Of a stretch of DNA of 64,000 bases, positions 55,317 to 63,736 are shown in pieces. Made by a program: the position numbers and the translations under genes. Origin of the DNA: Rothia nasisuis (GTDB lineage: Bacteria; Actinomycetota; Actinomycetes; Actinomycetales; Micrococcaceae); assembly GCF_928381405.1 (NCBI RefSeq), contig NZ_CAKMSB010000001.1:1-64000 (forward strand), read 5' to 3'. Position 1 is the first letter of the stretch. Every line of letters begins with the position of its first letter. The notes under the pieces were generated by a model. It ran no database searches. It worked only from the letters and a program-made list of their open reading frames with translations, and was not told the origin of the DNA.

Positions 55317-57920
55317 ATGAAGATTCTTCCCTTTCTTTCCCCCTCTTTAGCCGATAAGGCCAAGCCCTATTTCCGCGGCGATTTTGCCTCAAACCCGCTC
55401 ACCGGCGACGAAGCCTACGAAGCATTTACTGACTGGATTACCAGCCGCGGCATGGAGCTCTACCCAGCCCAGGACGAGGCTGTGCTGGAGCTGGCAGCGG
55501 GCAACAACGTCATTCTGGCTACTCCCACCGGCTCCGGCAAGTCGACCGTGGCAGTTGCCGCCCACTTTATGGGGCTGGCTGCTGGCCAGCGCTCCTACTA
55601 CACCGCACCTATCAAGGCCCTGGTCTCTGAGAAGTTCTTCGATCTCTGTGAGATTTTTGGGGCTGAGAACGTGGGGATGGTGACCGGCGATTCCTCTATC
55701 AACGCCGGTGCGCCTATTGTCTGCTGTACCGCCGAAATTTTGGCTAACATCGTACTACGCGAGGGTGAGGGAGCCGACCTAACCCAGGTCATCATGGATG
55801 AGTTTCACTTCTACTCTGACCCCCAGCGCGGCTGGGCTTGGCAGGTGCCCCTGCTGGATCTACCCCAGGCCCAGTTCCTGCTCATGAGCGCGACCCTGGG
55901 CGACACCAGCCGGTTTGAACGCGAGCTGACGGAACTGACCGGGCGCGGCACGGCCCTGGTCACCAGCGAGACCCGCCCGATTCCGCTGAACTACACCTAC
56001 TCCCGGGAGCCCCTGGTCGAGAAGGTGGACGAGCTGGTGTCCACCCACCAGGCCCCGGTCTATATTGTGCACTTTTCACAGTTGCAGGCTATCGATACGG
56101 CCGCGGCCCTGATGAGCCTGGCTATTGCGTCCAAGGAGGATAAGGCCCGCATCAACGAGCTGACCGCGGGCTTCCGCTACTCAGCGGGCTTCGGCAAGCA
56201 GCTGCAAAAGTACATCAAGAATGGCATCGGTATTCACCATGCCGGCATGCTGCCCAAGTACCGCCGCCTGGTGGAGCAGCTAGCCCAGGCGGGCCTGCTC
56301 AAGGTTATTTGTGGCACCGATACGCTGGGTGTGGGTATCAACGTCCCCATCCGTACTGTGCTGGTGACCGCCCTGTCAAAGTTTGACGGGCAGCGCACCC
56401 GCCGCCTCAAGTCCCGTGAGTTCCACCAGATTGCTGGACGCGCGGGCCGAGCCGGCTTTGATACCGCCGGTTACGTGGTGGTCCAGGCCCCCGAACACGA
56501 CATTGAGAACAACCGGCTTGAAGCCAAGGCCAGGGAGAAGTTCAATGGGGATGAGAAGAAGATAGCCCAGTCTCTACGCGGTAAAAAGAAGAAGCCTCCG
56601 CAGGGTTTTGTGGCCTGGAGTGAGAAGACCTTCGAGCAGATTATTGCCGCTGAGCCTGAGCCGTTGACCTCCTCCTTCCAGATGACCCACTCTATGATGC
56701 TCAATATGTTGCAGCGCGAGGCTGACCCCTTTGAGACCGTCATGCTTTTCTTGACCGCCAACCACGAGCCACCTATTAAGCAGCGGGCCCTCAAGCGCAA
56801 GGCGCTCGGTATCTACCGGGAGCTTCTGAACGGGGGTGTGGTAGAGCGTCTGCCAGAGCCCGACGAGTTTGGTCGCACCGTGCGTCTGACTGTCTCATTG
56901 CAGGAGAATTTCGCCCTGAACCAGCCTCTCTCCCCCTTCGCTCTGGCTTCGCTGTCTCTGCTCGATCAGGAGTCAGAGTCCTACGCCCTGGATGCCGTTT
57001 CGGTCATTGAGGCTACCCTAGAGCGCCCCCGACAGGTATTAATCGGGCAGGAGAAGCGAGCCAAAACCGAGGCCCTGGCTGAGATGAAGGCCGAGGGGAT
57101 GGACTACAACGAGCGCATGGCTGAACTCGATACCATCACCTACCCGCAACCCTTGGCCGACCTGCTGGAACAGGCCTTTGAAACCTACTCTGCCAGTGCC
57201 CCTTTCATGAAGGAGTTTGAGGTTGAGCCCAAGAGCGTGGTACGCGATATGTACGAGCGGGCTATGGGCTTTGGCGACTACATCAAATATTACGGACTAG
57301 AGCGCTCCGAGGGTATTTTGCTGCGCTACCTTTCGGATGCTTATAAGGCCCTGCGCCAGACTGTGCCACTGTCTGCTCTGACCGATGAGCTCACCGATGT
57401 AATCGAGTGGCTGGGCGAGGTTATCCGGCAGACCGATTCCTCCCTGGTGGATGAGTGGGAGCGTCTGGCCGCAGGTGAAGAGGGAGCTCCGGTGCAAGAC
57501 TCTCTCGAGGAGCTCGTTGCCGAGTCGGCACCCAAGGTGACGCGCAACGTCCGTGCCTTTAAGGTGATGGTACGCAATGCCCTCTTCCGCCGGGTGGAGC
57601 TGTTTGCGGACGAGCGGGACCGCCTGCTGGGCGAGCTGGACGGCGAGCGCTCGGGCTGGGACGCTGACCGCTGGGGGCAGGCCTTGGATGACTACTTCGA
57701 TGAGTACGAGGATATCTATACGGACGCGGACGCCCGCTCCCCGCGTCTGATTGAGATTGATGATGATGTGGCGGCCCACCCCGGTTTTTGGTTGGTGCGC
57801 CAGGTCTTTGCTGACCCGGAGGATAACCATGACTTCGGCATCAGGGCCAGGGTCGATTTGGATGCCTCGGATGAGGAGGGCGCGCCCGTGGTGCTGATTG
57901 AGAGTGTAGGGGCCTTCTAA
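55317..57920 (+). CDS. SKI2-like DEAD/DEAH helicase with DUF3516
   Basis: The 867-residue protein is an ATP-dependent helicase of the Ski2-like group, with a DUF3516 C-terminal half typical of Actinobacteria. The helicase core has Walker A ATPTGSGKST (68-77), motif II DEFH (161-164), motif III SAT (191-193), the HHAGMLPKYRR segment and motif VI HQIAGRAGRAGFD. The C-terminal part is mostly helical and acidic. It is cytoplasmic. It probably unwinds RNA or nucleoprotein; the exact substrate is unknown. AGAAGGA precedes ATG 55317. Its stop overlaps the stop of the convergent gene, with no room for a terminator. Confidence 0.93.
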   Translation: MKILPFLSPSLADKAKPYFRGDFASNPLTGDEAYEAFTDWITSRGMELYPAQDEAVLELAAGNNVILATPTGSGKSTVAVAAHFMGLAAGQRSYYTAPIKALVSEKFFDLCEIFGAENVGMVTGDSSINAGAPIVCCTAEILANIVLREGEGADLTQVIMDEFHFYSDPQRGWAWQVPLLDLPQAQFLLMSATLGDTSRFERELTELTGRGTALVTSETRPIPLNYTYSREPLVEKVDELVSTHQAPVYIVHFSQLQAIDTAAALMSLAIASKEDKARINELTAGFRYSAGFGKQLQKYIKNGIGIHHAGMLPKYRRLVEQLAQAGLLKVICGTDTLGVGINVPIRTVLVTALSKFDGQRTRRLKSREFHQIAGRAGRAGFDTAGYVVVQAPEHDIENNRLEAKAREKFNGDEKKIAQSLRGKKKKPPQGFVAWSEKTFEQIIAAEPEPLTSSFQMTHSMMLNMLQREADPFETVMLFLTANHEPPIKQRALKRKALGIYRELLNGGVVERLPEPDEFGRTVRLTVSLQENFALNQPLSPFALASLSLLDQESESYALDAVSVIEATLERPRQVLIGQEKRAKTEALAEMKAEGMDYNERMAELDTITYPQPLADLLEQAFETYSASAPFMKEFEVEPKSVVRDMYERAMGFGDYIKYYGLERSEGILLRYLSDAYKALRQTVPLSALTDELTDVIEWLGEVIRQTDSSLVDEWERLAAGEEGAPVQDSLEELVAESAPKVTRNVRAFKVMVRNALFRRVELFADERDRLLGELDGERSGWDADRWGQALDDYFDEYEDIYTDADARSPRLIEIDDDVAAHPGFWLVRQVFADPEDNHDFGIRARVDLDASDEEGAPVVLIESVGAF

Positions 57921-58492
57921 CGCAGGTTGATTGCTATCAGGGCGCACCCCGCAGCCCAAAGTAAGGATACGAAGGTACCGACAATAAATTTCTCAGCTGT
58001 CAGATGCCCAGCTTTAATATCTGGGTAACGGGCCAGGCCCTTGACCGCGACAATCACTGCCAACAGGTTTACCTGTGATGTCATCAGGCAGAGTATGACG
58101 GCAAGGCGTTCGCAGATGCCGATGAGGCGGCCTCCACCGGCCACTCCAACTTGCTCTGGAGATTTCATTATTTTCGCCTTGAATCGAAATGGCCCGATTC
58201 TACCTTTCACAAGTTGGTGTGTTGGATCTGCGCCTCCTGGCTGGGCCCCCAGCAGTCCTACGCAGTATGCTGCGGGTACAGAGCCGCCTAGCCCCCCAGC
58301 CAAGAGAGCTACCGGGCCAAGATATTCTATTGCCGGTGATTCCACCGGCGGTAAAAGGGTTGCGCTAAACACCGTAGCAACGAGTAGAGTCACCAGAAGA
58401 TAAACTTTGACACGGCTAGGCCTGGGTGTCTTGAACCAGCTAAGAGATAAGACCACCAGCAATCCCAGTAGGCTATACACTACAAACGCCAT
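57917..58492 (-). CDS. Membrane protein, partner of SatD-like regulator
   Basis: The 191-residue protein has membrane segments at about 3-19, 29-47, 57-85, 128-150 and 168-188. The C-terminal stretch VAVKGLARYPDIKAGHLTAEKFIVGTFVSLLWA is a recognisable conserved segment of small actinobacterial membrane proteins found next to SatD genes. Streptococcal satD is likewise followed by a membrane-protein gene. It starts immediately after the SatD-like stop, so the two are translationally linked. Its own stop overlaps the helicase stop by four bases. The function is unknown; a stress- or transport-related role under SatD control is inferred from context. Confidence 0.75.
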   Translation of the reverse strand: MAFVVYSLLGLLVVLSLSWFKTPRPSRVKVYLLVTLLVATVFSATLLPPVESPAIEYLGPVALLAGGLGGSVPAAYCVGLLGAQPGGADPTHQLVKGRIGPFRFKAKIMKSPEQVGVAGGGRLIGICERLAVILCLMTSQVNLLAVIVAVKGLARYPDIKAGHLTAEKFIVGTFVSLLWAAGCALIAINLR

Positions 58493-59083
58493 TTATAGCT
58501 CCTCCTCTAACAGGTGTGCCAGCTCTTTGAGGATTTTTCGTGTTTCATGCCAGCGCCCCCGCTTGAGCGCCCGGCTTACTGCGGACTGGTATGTTCCACA
58601 TTGTTCTGCAATAGCCTGTTGAGACAGGCCCCGATCGTATAGTTCACCCATGCTTTGCCAGGTATCGTTGCGATCTTCTTCAAGTCCCATGACCAGCTGG
58701 AGGCTGGCTTCGATGAGCGGAGCAAAGCGGCTTCTTCCTTCGAAAGCGATGTGTCCGGGCGACTTTTTAGATCGCTCAACTGCGTACCTTGCGTTTCTAT
58801 AAGCCTGACCGCTACCGGCACGGGCCTCGCTGGGCAGGGGCTGATTGACTATACCTGAACCGATGCCTATATGCCAGCTACCCTGGCGGGCCAGTACCCG
58901 GGTGGTTGTGAGTAGGTTATGTGGGTTATCAAATACAGCCTGCACTTCATCGCCGGCAGTTCTCTGAAATTCTCTGAGCGGAGCGGTGATTGAGCTGTTG
59001 TTTGAAAGGTCTCGGTGCAGCTGAGGGATGAGGTCAATCCCTGTCTGCGTTGAGTTGCGCTGGTCTACGGTCATCACAAACAT
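58493..59083 (-). CDS. SatD-family DNA-binding protein
   Basis: SatD-family proteins are small cytoplasmic regulators with an N-terminal alpha/beta domain and a C-terminal helix-turn-helix. From ATG 59083 the protein has 196 residues. It begins MFVMTVDQRNSTQTG (the conserved D-x-R-x-S start of the family) and has AGDEVQAVF, GIGSGIVNQPLP and AYRNARYAVERSKKSP in the middle. The C-terminal HTH is GLSQQAIAEQCGTYQSAVSR. The frame is open to 59173, but that part spans the operator. Two tandem palindromes at 59084-59133 abut the start codon, so the transcript is probably leaderless and autoregulated. It pairs with the membrane protein downstream. Confidence 0.85.
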   Translation of the reverse strand: MFVMTVDQRNSTQTGIDLIPQLHRDLSNNSSITAPLREFQRTAGDEVQAVFDNPHNLLTTTRVLARQGSWHIGIGSGIVNQPLPSEARAGSGQAYRNARYAVERSKKSPGHIAFEGRSRFAPLIEASLQLVMGLEEDRNDTWQSMGELYDRGLSQQAIAEQCGTYQSAVSRALKRGRWHETRKILKELAHLLEEEL

Positions 59084-59133
59084 ATATAACACTATACCGT
59101 TATATTTATAGATATAACAATATAGTGTTATAT
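59084..59133. promoter_or_regulatory. Tandem TATAAC-N8-GTTATA operators of the SatD-like gene
   Basis: Site 1 is TATAAC-ACTATACC-GTTATA (59085-59104) and site 2 is TATAAC-AATATAGT-GTTATA (59113-59132), 28 bases apart, about 2.7 helical turns. The outer halves also form a perfect 13-base inverted repeat (59084-59096 with 59121-59133). The sites directly abut the start codon at 59083, in the core promoter position. Binding by the SatD-like protein itself is the simplest hypothesis. Confidence 0.75.
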
Positions 59134-59329
59134 CCTTCGGTTGGGCTTTAGCCTGCCCAGTCAGGGCGGTCACCGCCCACCACTAGGTTACTCTGCCAGG
59201 CTAGCAGTGCCACATGCTGAAGTTACCCACCCGCTTAAGCAGGTCTAATCAAAGACGGCCAACCAAAGATGAGGCGGTGCGGTAGCGTTAATCCAAAATG
59301 CATCAACCTGTAACGAAAGATTGAAGCTT

Positions 59330-60742
59330 ATGCCTGCCCACCCTCAGCTCCCCGCGCCAGCCTATCGAGTCGGGGCCACTCACACCATCGGTTCTCTCAC
59401 GCTCATCGATCACTGGTTTACCGTGCCCCTCACCCACGGCCTGATTTTTGGTAAGGATGAGCGAGCTGCCCTTGATTCCCGCTTCGCTTCTGAGACCATC
59501 ACAATCTTTGCCCGGGAGGTCATCGATACCTCTGACGCGCTGACGAGCTCCGTCGATGAGCGCCCCTACATGGTCTACCTTCAGGGTGGCCCCGGCGGTA
59601 AGAGCCCCCGCCCTATCTCTGAAGGTGGTTGGGTGCAGGAGCTGGCCAAGACCCACCGCCTGATACTGCTGGATCAGCGCGGCACCGGCAATTCCACCCC
59701 GCTCTCTGCCCGCGTCATCACATCCCAGGGCACCCCCGAGGTGCAGGCTGAGTTCTGTGAGCTCTTCCGTGCCGATTCCATCATTGCCGACGCCGAGGTC
59801 GTCCGTGAATTCCTGCTCGCTGATCGTACAGACAAGCGCTGGTCGACCATGGGCCAGAGCTTCGGCGGCTTTTTAACCCTGGCCTATCTCTCCTTTGCCC
59901 CCGAGTCCGTCAAGGACTCCCGCATGACCGCCGGGCTCGCCCCCGTCCGCGCCCACGTGGACGAGGTCTACCGCTCCACCCTCGACCGCATGAAGGAGCG
60001 CACCGAAGAATACTACGGTTGGTACCCCGAAGATAAGGGCCTGGCCGTCCGTATCTGCGAGCACCTGACCAAAAACGAGGAATACCTGCCCACCGGCGAA
60101 CGCCTGACCCCGCACCGTTTTCAGATGCTGGGCAATATTCTGGGAGGCAACTCCTATAAGCATTCCCTGCACTTCATCTTGGAATCAGCTTTTGCTGAGT
60201 CTGAGCGGTGGCTGTCAGATCAGTTCCTGGCTGCCGTGGGTGGGCAGGTGAGCTTTCAGGCTGGCCCTCTCTATGGCCTGTTGCACGAGACGATTTATGC
60301 GGACGGCCCCGCCCAGGAGCTGGGGGGCACCTCGCCGTCTGCGTCGCCGACTAACTGGTCTGCTGCCCGCATGTACGCTGAGCGCCCGGATTTTGCCGAG
60401 GACGCCTCTCCCCTGCTGCTGACCGGCGAGCATATCTTCCCCTGGTACTACGAGGAGGACCCGGCCCTGCGCCCGCTGGCTGAGGTTGCCCAGCTGCTGG
60501 CTGAGAAAAAGGACTGGGGCCGCCTGTATGATCACGATCAGCTGGCCCGCAACGAGGTTCCCCTGGTTGCAGCGGCCTACGTGCCTGATGTGTACGTGGA
60601 TTATGCCCACTCCATGAAGACAGCCGAGTTTGTGGGGAACACCTGCGTGTGGACGTCCATGACCCACCACCACGACGGCCTGGGCGCTGACGGTCCCCTG
60701 ATCCTGGGCCACCTGAAGAATCTGCTGGCTGATATGCGCTAA
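59330..60742 (+). CDS. Alpha/beta hydrolase, proline iminopeptidase-like (S33)
   Basis: The 470-residue protein is of the S33 peptidase type. It shows MVYLQGGPGGKSP (oxyanion region, about 84-96), LILLDQRGTGNSTPL (about 115-129), the nucleophile in TMGQSFGGFLTL (about 177-188, Ser after GQ), and a late histidine in SMTHHHDGLG near 450. There is no signal peptide, so it is cytoplasmic. The family releases N-terminal proline or other residues from peptides. ATG 59330 is chosen over TTG 59321, with GAAAGA upstream. A strong terminator follows 20 bases after the stop. Confidence 0.9.
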   Translation: MPAHPQLPAPAYRVGATHTIGSLTLIDHWFTVPLTHGLIFGKDERAALDSRFASETITIFAREVIDTSDALTSSVDERPYMVYLQGGPGGKSPRPISEGGWVQELAKTHRLILLDQRGTGNSTPLSARVITSQGTPEVQAEFCELFRADSIIADAEVVREFLLADRTDKRWSTMGQSFGGFLTLAYLSFAPESVKDSRMTAGLAPVRAHVDEVYRSTLDRMKERTEEYYGWYPEDKGLAVRICEHLTKNEEYLPTGERLTPHRFQMLGNILGGNSYKHSLHFILESAFAESERWLSDQFLAAVGGQVSFQAGPLYGLLHETIYADGPAQELGGTSPSASPTNWSAARMYAERPDFAEDASPLLLTGEHIFPWYYEEDPALRPLAEVAQLLAEKKDWGRLYDHDQLARNEVPLVAAAYVPDVYVDYAHSMKTAEFVGNTCVWTSMTHHHDGLGADGPLILGHLKNLLADMR

Positions 60743-60760
60743 CGGGGTCTGCTCAGACAA

Positions 60761-60798
60761 AAAAGGCCGAGGGGTGCGGGTGCACCTCTCGGCCTTTT
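60761..60798. terminator. Two-way intrinsic terminator
   Basis: AAAAGGCCGAGGGGTGC (60761-60777) pairs with GCACCTCTCGGCCTTTT (60782-60798), with one mismatch. A tracts on the left and T tracts on the right suit both the peptidase and the convergent SdpI-like gene. Confidence 0.9.
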
Positions 60799-60821
60799 GT
60801 TCAGGTATGGGCTGGGGAAAC

Positions 60822-61205
60822 CTACTGTTCCTGTTCCCAGGCCAGGTGGGCTTCATTGGCCGCGGACTTACCTCTTGTCATGGCGACTACCACCATAGCT
60901 ATAGTGGGAAGAATCAAAAAGGCTAGACCAACCGGAATCACGAAAGCAGTTGGAGCAGCCAGCGCAAGGCCAAGAACGATAACCGCCCCAGCCATGTAAC
61001 CCCAGGCGCAGGCCCGCAGGCTGGGAGCAATCGCCCTATGGGCCGCATACCAGGCGGCATCCGACTGCATGGTTGCATTGGTACGAATCCCTATGAGCCC
61101 ATTACGGCTCAGGGTACCGGCTCGCCCCATACGCGCTATGATCAGGAAAAGACCGCCTACAATGAGAAGGCTCACGGATAAGGGCAAAAGAGCAAGAGGA
61201 CTCAC
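60822..61205 (-). CDS. SdpI family membrane protein
   Basis: The 127-residue protein has three membrane segments (about 4-26, 70-88 and 89-112). Between the first and second is the conserved SdpI block LSRNGLIGIRTNATMQSDAAWYAAHR (about 32-57), containing the R-T-x-T-x-x-x-x-x-x-W pattern. SdpI of Bacillus gives immunity to the SdpC toxin; most actinobacterial members have no known toxin partner. It ends in a charged tail. It stands alone, divergent from the GntR regulator gene, with a 117-base gap. Confidence 0.88.
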   Translation of the reverse strand: MSPLALLPLSVSLLIVGGLFLIIARMGRAGTLSRNGLIGIRTNATMQSDAAWYAAHRAIAPSLRACAWGYMAGAVIVLGLALAAPTAFVIPVGLAFLILPTIAMVVVAMTRGKSAANEAHLAWEQEQ

Positions 61206-61310
61206 GGGACTCCTTGATTAAACATTCAAGATAAGGTCAACTTTACATAAACCCTTGAAGGAGCGGAAGCTGCGGGCATAAAACCGGCAGGTTTTCCCGC
61301 TATTCCTCGG

Positions 61311-61316
61311 TAAAAT
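61311..61316 (+). promoter_or_regulatory. -10 box for leaderless GntR regulator gene
   Basis: TAAAAT lies six bases before ATG 61323, with no ribosome-binding site. No good -35 box was found at the usual distance. Confidence 0.55.
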
Positions 61317-61322
61317 AGCCTT

Positions 61323-62039
61323 ATGGCTCTGACTGATGAAGCAATCCTGACCATCAAACAGATGATTATTGATGGTGAACTCAAGCCCGGCGATAGGCTC
61401 CCCCCTGAGAAAGAACTCGGGGTGCACCTAGGGCTCTCCCGCAACTCCCTGCGCGAGGCAGTCAAGGCCCTCGAAGTTATCGGAGTTCTGGACGTCCGCC
61501 GGGGCGACGGCACCTACGTGACCGACCTGGGCACCGACTACCTGACCGACGCCGTCTCCTTCATTCTTGACCTGCATCAAGAATCGTCCCTACTTGAGCT
61601 CTTTGAAGTTAGAAGAATACTTGAGGCCGCCGCCGTCGAGAAAGCCGCTGCCCGCATAACCGACCAAGACATCCTTGAGCTCGAAGAACAGATGCAGACC
61701 ATCCGCCAGGCCCTTCAACAGGGTGGGGCCACCGATACAGATGTTTCAACTATCAACACTCTCGTTGAGCACGATATCGCCTTTCACCAATTCGTCCTGA
61801 ATCTAGCCGATAACTCCTATTTGGCGAGTCTGACTGACAGCCTAGCTTCCCACACCACACGAGTTCGTATCTGGCGTGGCCTCACAGATTCACAAGCGGT
61901 AGAACGCACCCTTATTGAGCACCAGGCCATTGTTGATGCCCTAACTGAGCGAAACCCGGCTCTTGCCCGAGCCGTAATGACACACCATATCTGCGGGGTT
62001 GAACGGTTTATCAAAGAAACCTCTAGCCTCTGGGCATAG
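61323..62039 (+). CDS. FadR/GntR-family transcriptional regulator
   Basis: The 238-residue protein has a GntR winged-helix N-terminus (about 5-70, with LKPGDRLPPEKELGVHLGLS and the recognition helix NSLREAVKALEVIGVLDVRR). It has an FCD-type helical effector domain (about 90-235) with FEVRRILEAAAVEKAAARIT, HDIAFHQFVLNLADN and a histidine in MTHHICGVE that may bind a metal. It converges on the sugar catabolic genes at 62092-64000, whose expression it probably controls through a sugar-acid effector. The start is leaderless. A shared terminator separates it from the SDR gene. Confidence 0.92.
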   Translation: MALTDEAILTIKQMIIDGELKPGDRLPPEKELGVHLGLSRNSLREAVKALEVIGVLDVRRGDGTYVTDLGTDYLTDAVSFILDLHQESSLLELFEVRRILEAAAVEKAAARITDQDILELEEQMQTIRQALQQGGATDTDVSTINTLVEHDIAFHQFVLNLADNSYLASLTDSLASHTTRVRIWRGLTDSQAVERTLIEHQAIVDALTERNPALARAVMTHHICGVERFIKETSSLWA

Positions 62040-62040
62040 C

Positions 62041-62083
62041 AGAAGGCGGAGCAGCCCACGCAGGTCTCTTCCGCCTTCTTTTT
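62041..62083. terminator. Terminator after the GntR gene
   Basis: AGAAGGCGGA (62041-62050) pairs exactly with TCCGCCTTCT (62070-62079), followed by TTTTT. It can also end the converging SDR transcript. Confidence 0.9.
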
Positions 62084-62091
62084 GTAAACCA

Positions 62092-62841
62092 TTACTGGGG
62101 CCGCAGTCGTAGCCCCTGCATACCGCCGTCGACGGCCAGGGCTACGCCTGTGGTGGAGCCGCTGAGGGGGCTAGCCAGGTAGCAGACTGCCTGGGCAATT
62201 TCTGAGGGTTCAACCAAACGGCCGTGGGGTTGCCGGGCGTTGAGGGCTGCCCGCTCAGCGTCCGGGTCGTCGGCCTTGGCTAGGAGGTTAGCAATCCAGG
62301 GGGTGTTGGCTGTACCGGGGTTCACACAGTTGACCCTGATACCTTCACGAATATGGTCTGCCGCCATAGCCAGAGTCAGGGAGTAGATGGCTCCCTTACT
62401 GGCTGAGTAGAGGGCGCGCTGGGGAAGACCTGCGGTAGCTGCTATGGATGAGGTGTTTACTACCGCAGCGTGCTCTGACTGCCGCAGGTAGGGCAGGGCT
62501 TCGCGGGTCACGCGGGCTACCGAGGTGACGTTGATGCTCAGCACCCGCGCCCACTCGTCATCGTCGTTAGCGGCAATATCGCCCTGGGCACCAATGCCGG
62601 CATTGTTGACCACAATATCAATACCGCCCAGCTCACTCGCTGCCTGCTGTACGGCGGTAGCTACGGCCGTAGCATCCGAAACGTCGCACTGAATTCCCAG
62701 CGCTCCTTCGGGTGCCCCCTCAGGCCGCAAATCCAGTACAGCAACAGCTGCACCGCGGCTCAAAAGCTCCTGGGCTGTAGCCTGCCCCAAGCCAGATGCA
62801 CCGCCAGTCACAATAGCTTTGAGTCCGGTAAATTCACCCAT
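62092..62841 (-). CDS. SDR-family oxidoreductase (deoxy-keto sugar acid type)
   Basis: The 249-residue classical short-chain dehydrogenase has the dinucleotide motif TGGASGLGQATAQE (about 12-25), NNAGIGAQG, catalytic Ser in NTSSIAAT, YSASKGAIYSL (Tyr and Lys), and CVNPGTANTPW. It starts three bases after the FAH-family gene stop. With a fumarylacetoacetate-hydrolase-like enzyme and an aldo/keto reductase, this fits 2-keto-3-deoxy-L-fuconate dehydrogenase of the non-phosphorylative L-fucose route. That pathway assignment is inference from gene neighbourhood, and related L-rhamnose or other deoxysugar acids are possible. Confidence 0.9.
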   Translation of the reverse strand: MGEFTGLKAIVTGGASGLGQATAQELLSRGAAVAVLDLRPEGAPEGALGIQCDVSDATAVATAVQQAASELGGIDIVVNNAGIGAQGDIAANDDDEWARVLSINVTSVARVTREALPYLRQSEHAAVVNTSSIAATAGLPQRALYSASKGAIYSLTLAMAADHIREGIRVNCVNPGTANTPWIANLLAKADDPDAERAALNARQPHGRLVEPSEIAQAVCYLASPLSGSTTGVALAVDGGMQGLRLRPQ

Positions 62842-62844
62842 GAC

Positions 62845-63723
62845 TTAGGCTCCTCGGCTCTCAAGACGGCTACCTTCAACTTCAACCTGGTAGTAGGTCT
62901 GCTTCTGGGCACCCAGGCCCTCAATTTCAAGGTCGGTGGTGTCCCCCGCAGTCAGGTAGGGGAAGCGGCCCGAGAAGGCCACCCCCTCAGGGGTGCCGGT
63001 GGAGATAATGTCACCGGGTTCCAGACGCATGAACCAGGAGAGTTCGCGCACAATGTCTTCGACCGAGAAAATCATGTCTGAGGTATTGGAGTCCTGGCGG
63101 GCTTCACCGTTGACCCAGCTACGCAGGTTCACGGCGCGAGGGTCAAAGTCGTCGGCGGTGCGCAGAACCGGCCCCAGGGGCATGGATTCGGGGAAGCACT
63201 TACCCTTAGACCACTGGCCGCCTGAGAGCTCAATCTGGTATTCACGCTCTGAGAGGTCGTTGGCTACCATGTAGCCGCCGATGCAGGCAGCGGCTTCTTC
63301 GTTGGACTTCAGGTAGGCGGCAGGCTTGCTGATTACCAGAGCCAGCTCAACCTCCCAGTCAGTCTTGAGTGACTGCGGCGGAATACCCACCTCATCATAG
63401 GGGCCGGTGATGGTGTTGGGGCTCTTGAAGAAGACCACCGGCTCGGTAGGCGGTTCAGCTCCCGACTCAGCAGCGTGGGCGGCATAGTTCTGGCCGATGC
63501 AGATAATCGAACCGGCTGCGGCGACGGGTGAACCCACACGCAGGTCTTTTGCCCCTGCCAGCTCCTTCAGCTCACCGGCGTCCGCAGCCTGCCGAATAGC
63601 ATCGAGCTTGCCCCAAATTTTCTGATCAATATCCCCCACCAGCTCGGTGAGATCGTAGTAGGTCTCCCCTCGTTTGAGAACGGGGGTTTCTGAGCCCTTG
63701 GCTCCTAGACGCAGTAGTTCCAT
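62845..63723 (-). CDS. Fumarylacetoacetate hydrolase family protein
   Basis: The 292-residue protein from ATG 63723 (AGGAAAA upstream) has the FAH fold: IICIGQNYAAHAAESG (about 75-90), the metal-binding DWEVELALVI with Glu pair, YMVANDLSEREYQ, and the C-terminal SWFMRLEPGDIISTGTPEGV. Enzymes of this kind cleave beta-diketo or acylpyruvate sugar acids; in L-fucose catabolism the one acting on 2,4-diketo-3-deoxy-L-fuconate yields pyruvate and lactate. The frame is open to 63858, but the extra part is not family-like. It lies between the SDR and the aldo/keto reductase on one strand. Confidence 0.9.
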   Translation of the reverse strand: MELLRLGAKGSETPVLKRGETYYDLTELVGDIDQKIWGKLDAIRQAADAGELKELAGAKDLRVGSPVAAAGSIICIGQNYAAHAAESGAEPPTEPVVFFKSPNTITGPYDEVGIPPQSLKTDWEVELALVISKPAAYLKSNEEAAACIGGYMVANDLSEREYQIELSGGQWSKGKCFPESMPLGPVLRTADDFDPRAVNLRSWVNGEARQDSNTSDMIFSVEDIVRELSWFMRLEPGDIISTGTPEGVAFSGRFPYLTAGDTTDLEIEGLGAQKQTYYQVEVEGSRLESRGA

Positions 63724-63736
63724 GGTGTTTTCCTTC

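Noticed and set aside
57297-57959. 220-codon minus-strand frame in the helicase end
   Set aside because: It is antisense to the well-formed DUF3516 region and shows no family features.
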